Assembly: GCF_030930995.1 (NCBI RefSeq)
Contig: NZ_CP133217.1
Location: 1,426,001 to 1,490,000 of the forward strand
Source of the DNA: Thiothrix subterranea
GTDB taxonomy: Bacteria; Pseudomonadota; Gammaproteobacteria; Thiotrichales; Thiotrichaceae
Reading direction: 5' to 3'
DNA: 64,000 nt
Translations under genes and position numbers: made by a program
In this document: one piece after another, positions 61,816 through 64,000 of the stretch
How the letters are laid out: every line of letters begins with the position of its first letter
Numbering within the stretch: position 1 is the first letter of the stretch
The notes under the pieces: model-generated
The model's database searches: none
The model's input: the letters and a program-made list of their open reading frames with translations, nothing else
Told to the model about the DNA's origin: nothing

Positions 61816-62182
61816 TGCTCCAGAGTTCCATCCCGATCACGATGACCCACAACAGAATGGACACGCCGACCGCAGCGGCGGCGATGTCTTTGATCACTTT
61901 GATTTTTTCATTGTGACGCTCTTCCACAAAGTCACAAAGTGCTTCAATCGCGCTGTTGAACAGTTCCGCCATGAGTACCAAGGTGGTTGCCACCAATACC
62001 ATCAGAAAATCCACCCAGCCCCGGAAGGCGAAGGCCACGATCAATACGATCACTGACAGCACGAGTTTGTAGGTGACACTAAAATCGTATTTGACCGCGT
62101 AACTCAGCCCGGATAACACGGTGCGGAATTTCCGCAAGGGGTGATAACCCGCATCCCCGGTGCCGAGAAATTTATTCTTCAT
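61793..62182 (-). CDS. dgkA: Diacylglycerol kinase
   Basis: 129 residues with three membrane helices and the signature AELFNSAIEALCDFVEERHNEKIKVIKDIAAAAV split over two parts. It recycles diacylglycerol to phosphatidic acid. The last codons (LTSSPP and the stop) come from the IS605-type right end, so the native C-terminus has been replaced. The start overlaps the PAP2 gene as ATGA. Confidence 0.93.
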   Translation of the reverse strand: MKNKFLGTGDAGYHPLRKFRTVLSGLSYAVKYDFSVTYKLVLSVIVLIVAFAFRGWVDFLMVLVATTLVLMAELFNSAIEALCDFVEERHNEKIKVIKDIAAAAVGVSILLWVIVIGMELWSMLTSSPP

Positions 62183-62718
62183 GCATAAACCTTTGGCAAA
62201 AACACCACACGTAATATCACTGCACAGGCACCCCCTAGCAGTGCGCCGACCAGCACATCACTCGGCCAATGCACTTGTAAATACAGTCTGGACATCATCA
62301 CCGCGATCACCACACCCGCGAAGACAATGCCCCCGCCGACCCGCAGCGCAGGCGGTAATAAAAACCACAGCGCCACAAAAAATGCAGCGGCTTGTGCCGA
62401 ATGCGCACTGGGAAATGCTGAATCGACCGGGATCGCGGTCAAGGTCTCAAACAACGCCGGGCGTGGACGTTCAAACCACGCCTTGAGCGTAAAAGCCGCC
62501 GCACTTGCCAGCAGAAACGCCGCAGGCAAATACGTGCTGTGTAACGATAGCACGGGGGCATCTCCCAAGCGCCATACCACCAAGATGCCCAACGCACTCA
62601 GGGGTACTAACAACCACAGCGACCCTAACCAGGTAACGGATGCAAAAAAATTATCCAGATACGGGGAGCGCAAACCGTGGAAAATGCCCAATATTTGGCT
62701 ATCCAAGACGTTTAGCAT
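62179..62718 (-). CDS. PAP2-family phosphatase
   Basis: 179 residues from the ATG at 62718 (MLNVLDSQILGIFHGL). Membrane protein with the three lipid-phosphatase motifs: KAWFERPRP, PSAHS and SRLYLQVHWPSD. Probably acts on undecaprenyl or phosphatidyl phosphates; pairing with dgkA suggests lipid recycling. Confidence 0.9.
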   Translation of the reverse strand: MLNVLDSQILGIFHGLRSPYLDNFFASVTWLGSLWLLVPLSALGILVVWRLGDAPVLSLHSTYLPAAFLLASAAAFTLKAWFERPRPALFETLTAIPVDSAFPSAHSAQAAAFFVALWFLLPPALRVGGGIVFAGVVIAVMMSRLYLQVHWPSDVLVGALLGGACAVILRVVFLPKVYA

Positions 62719-62719
62719 G

Positions 62720-63535
62720 TCATTTTTCCTGCACCATGTCGCGGTAAGCGTGCCAACTCGCATGGGCAATCAAGGGCATTGCAATAATCAAACCGAGATC
62801 AAAGGTTGCAATCCCTAGGCCAATCACGACGGTGATGGTGAGTGCCCATAGCAGCATGGTTAACGGGCTTTTGAAAACGGCACGCACACTGGTGGTCGCC
62901 GCCGTCACAATATCCACCTTACGTTCCAATAACATCGGGGCTGTTACCACACCTGTCATGAAGGCTAATAACGCAAACAATAGCCCCACGCCGAAGAAGG
63001 CCAAAATAAACATCCAACCCTGTTCCATGGTGAGTAAGGCGTTCCACAACCCGGCGTAACCTTCCATATCGACCGACATTTGATTAAAGAAAATACCGGT
63101 GATGACGGCTGATAAGCGCACCCAAAATACCATCATCATGCCCAGTACCACGGCATACAGCCCAAGGCTAATAGCATTTTCCCGAATACCACGGAGAGAT
63201 GACCAGAAACGCGGGGCTTGCCCTTGTTCAATTTGATGACTTAAGCCATACAAGCCTAATGCGAGGAAAGGGCCGACCAGTAAAAAGCCGGTGCTGGCTG
63301 CCACAAAAAACGCCGGGTTAGCGGCTGAGACGATGCTCATCAGAATACCGACTATGGCGAACACAATCCCGTAAGCTAAACTGGCTGAGGGGTTGGCTTT
63401 CATATCCGCCCAGCCTTGCCGCAGCCAACGCATAATCGCGGCGGGTTCAACGTGTTGGACGGGGTAACTTTTGAATAATTGTTCGGCGTGAGGAGCACTG
63501 GAAACCCCAGCCGATTTACTTGCAATCTGTGCCAT
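62720..63535 (-). CDS. DUF2189 membrane protein
   Basis: 271 residues, about six membrane helices. WLRQGWADMKANPSASLAYG and GPFLALGLYGLSHQIEQG are typical of DUF2189. Function unknown. First gene of a minus-strand run with PAP2 and dgkA, only 1 base from the next start. Confidence 0.85.
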   Translation of the reverse strand: MAQIASKSAGVSSAPHAEQLFKSYPVQHVEPAAIMRWLRQGWADMKANPSASLAYGIVFAIVGILMSIVSAANPAFFVAASTGFLLVGPFLALGLYGLSHQIEQGQAPRFWSSLRGIRENAISLGLYAVVLGMMMVFWVRLSAVITGIFFNQMSVDMEGYAGLWNALLTMEQGWMFILAFFGVGLLFALLAFMTGVVTAPMLLERKVDIVTAATTSVRAVFKSPLTMLLWALTITVVIGLGIATFDLGLIIAMPLIAHASWHAYRDMVQEK

Positions 63536-63657
63536 GGTAAACCTCCTTATAAGAACACTGTCGTTGTTAATACCCTAACGTTTTACTAGGGAATACTGCT
63601 AATGTAGTGTGAAAAATTCTCAACGACAACAAACCCTTATCAAAATATGGAAAATTT

Positions 63658-64000
63658 ATGTCTAAAAAACGCGCTATTCCTGTCTTCGAGCACCCCATCA
63701 TCGAAACCCATTGCCATCTGGATTATTTGGAAGGCGATGCGCTGGACGCTGCTTTGCAAGCCGCCCGCGAGGTGAATGTTGAACGTATTATCACCATTGC
63801 GGTTTCCCCCGATAATCTGGAAAAAGTGATGGCGTTGGCGCAGCACTACCCGCAAGTGTGGGGGACGCAGGGCATTCACCCGCACGATGCCAACGATTAC
63901 AGCGATGCGGTGGATGCGCAGATTCGCGCCAATGCTGTGCACGCGAAAATACTGGCGATTGGCGAGATCGGGCTGGATTACCACTACGACTATTCCGATC
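63658..64000 (+). CDS. TatD-family metal-dependent hydrolase (runs off the window)
   Basis: 114 codons inside the window. IIETHCHLDYLEGDAL has the HxH metal site, and GTQGIHPHDAND and AIGEIGLDYHYDY are TatD landmarks. Likely a DNase-type hydrolase. Divergent from the DUF2189 gene. Confidence 0.9.
   Translation, partial: MSKKRAIPVFEHPIIETHCHLDYLEGDALDAALQAAREVNVERIITIAVSPDNLEKVMALAQHYPQVWGTQGIHPHDANDYSDAVDAQIRANAVHAKILAIGEIGLDYHYDYSD

Overview
The window reads as chromosomal DNA of a gammaproteobacterium, most likely from the Thiothrix/Thiotrichales neighbourhood (inferred from gene orders and protein flavour; no rRNA gene is present to confirm it). Conserved blocks support this: protease-mutL-miaA-hfq-hflX, trxA-rho, ileS-lspA, argH divergent from algZ-algR as in pseudomonads, and a complete atpIBEFHAGDC operon.

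Layout. 1-7.7 kb: start of rph, a 7TMR-DISM hybrid histidine kinase, an outer-membrane barrel protein, a small exported-protein gene split by an antisense group II intron whose reverse transcriptase is frameshifted, then a stand-alone Hpt protein, an OmpR-type regulator and a DUF3108 protein. 7.9-31 kb: housekeeping genes (trxA, rho, hflX, hfq, miaA, mutL, a Deg-like protease, ileS, lspA, argH, algZR, a thioredoxin-like protein and the ATP synthase operon). 31-35.9 kb: a scarred accessory segment with a restriction-enzyme remnant, an orphan C5 cytosine methyltransferase, a chimeric atpD/atpC relic, a truncated AAA-ATPase, a DUF1840 gene, and a DUF6516 (TumE-like) toxin-antitoxin pair lying between two almost identical 172-bp repeats. 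Each repeat has a near-perfect sigma-54 promoter followed by about 142 nt ending in an intrinsic terminator, so it looks like a duplicated sigma-54-dependent small RNA. 35.9-44 kb: speA, a membrane protein, ycgL, a lone hipA, brnTA, and an AT-rich pair (cold-shock domain/nuclease/zinc-ribbon protein plus a membrane coiled-coil protein) that may be an undescribed defence module. 44-56.2 kb: nudF, a DUF4143 ATPase, a gamma carbonic anhydrase, and two converging cobalamin gene sets. 56.2-64 kb: a beta-propeller lipoprotein, rlmA, gdhA, a decayed IS605-type element, dgkA, a PAP2 phosphatase, a DUF2189 protein and the start of a TatD-family gene.

How it fits together. The cobalamin genes cover the late half of the pathway: uptake (btuB, btuM-like), DMB synthesis (bluB), aminopropanol-arm and side-chain steps (cobD, cbiB, cobQ) and nucleotide-loop assembly (cobU, cobT, cobS). 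The btuB-to-cobQ set runs behind a cobalamin riboswitch. The kinase, Hpt protein and regulator at the left could form one split phosphorelay. Dispersed G/C-rich repeats have been absorbed in frame into mutL and cobQ, and palindromic repeats sit in several intergenic spaces.
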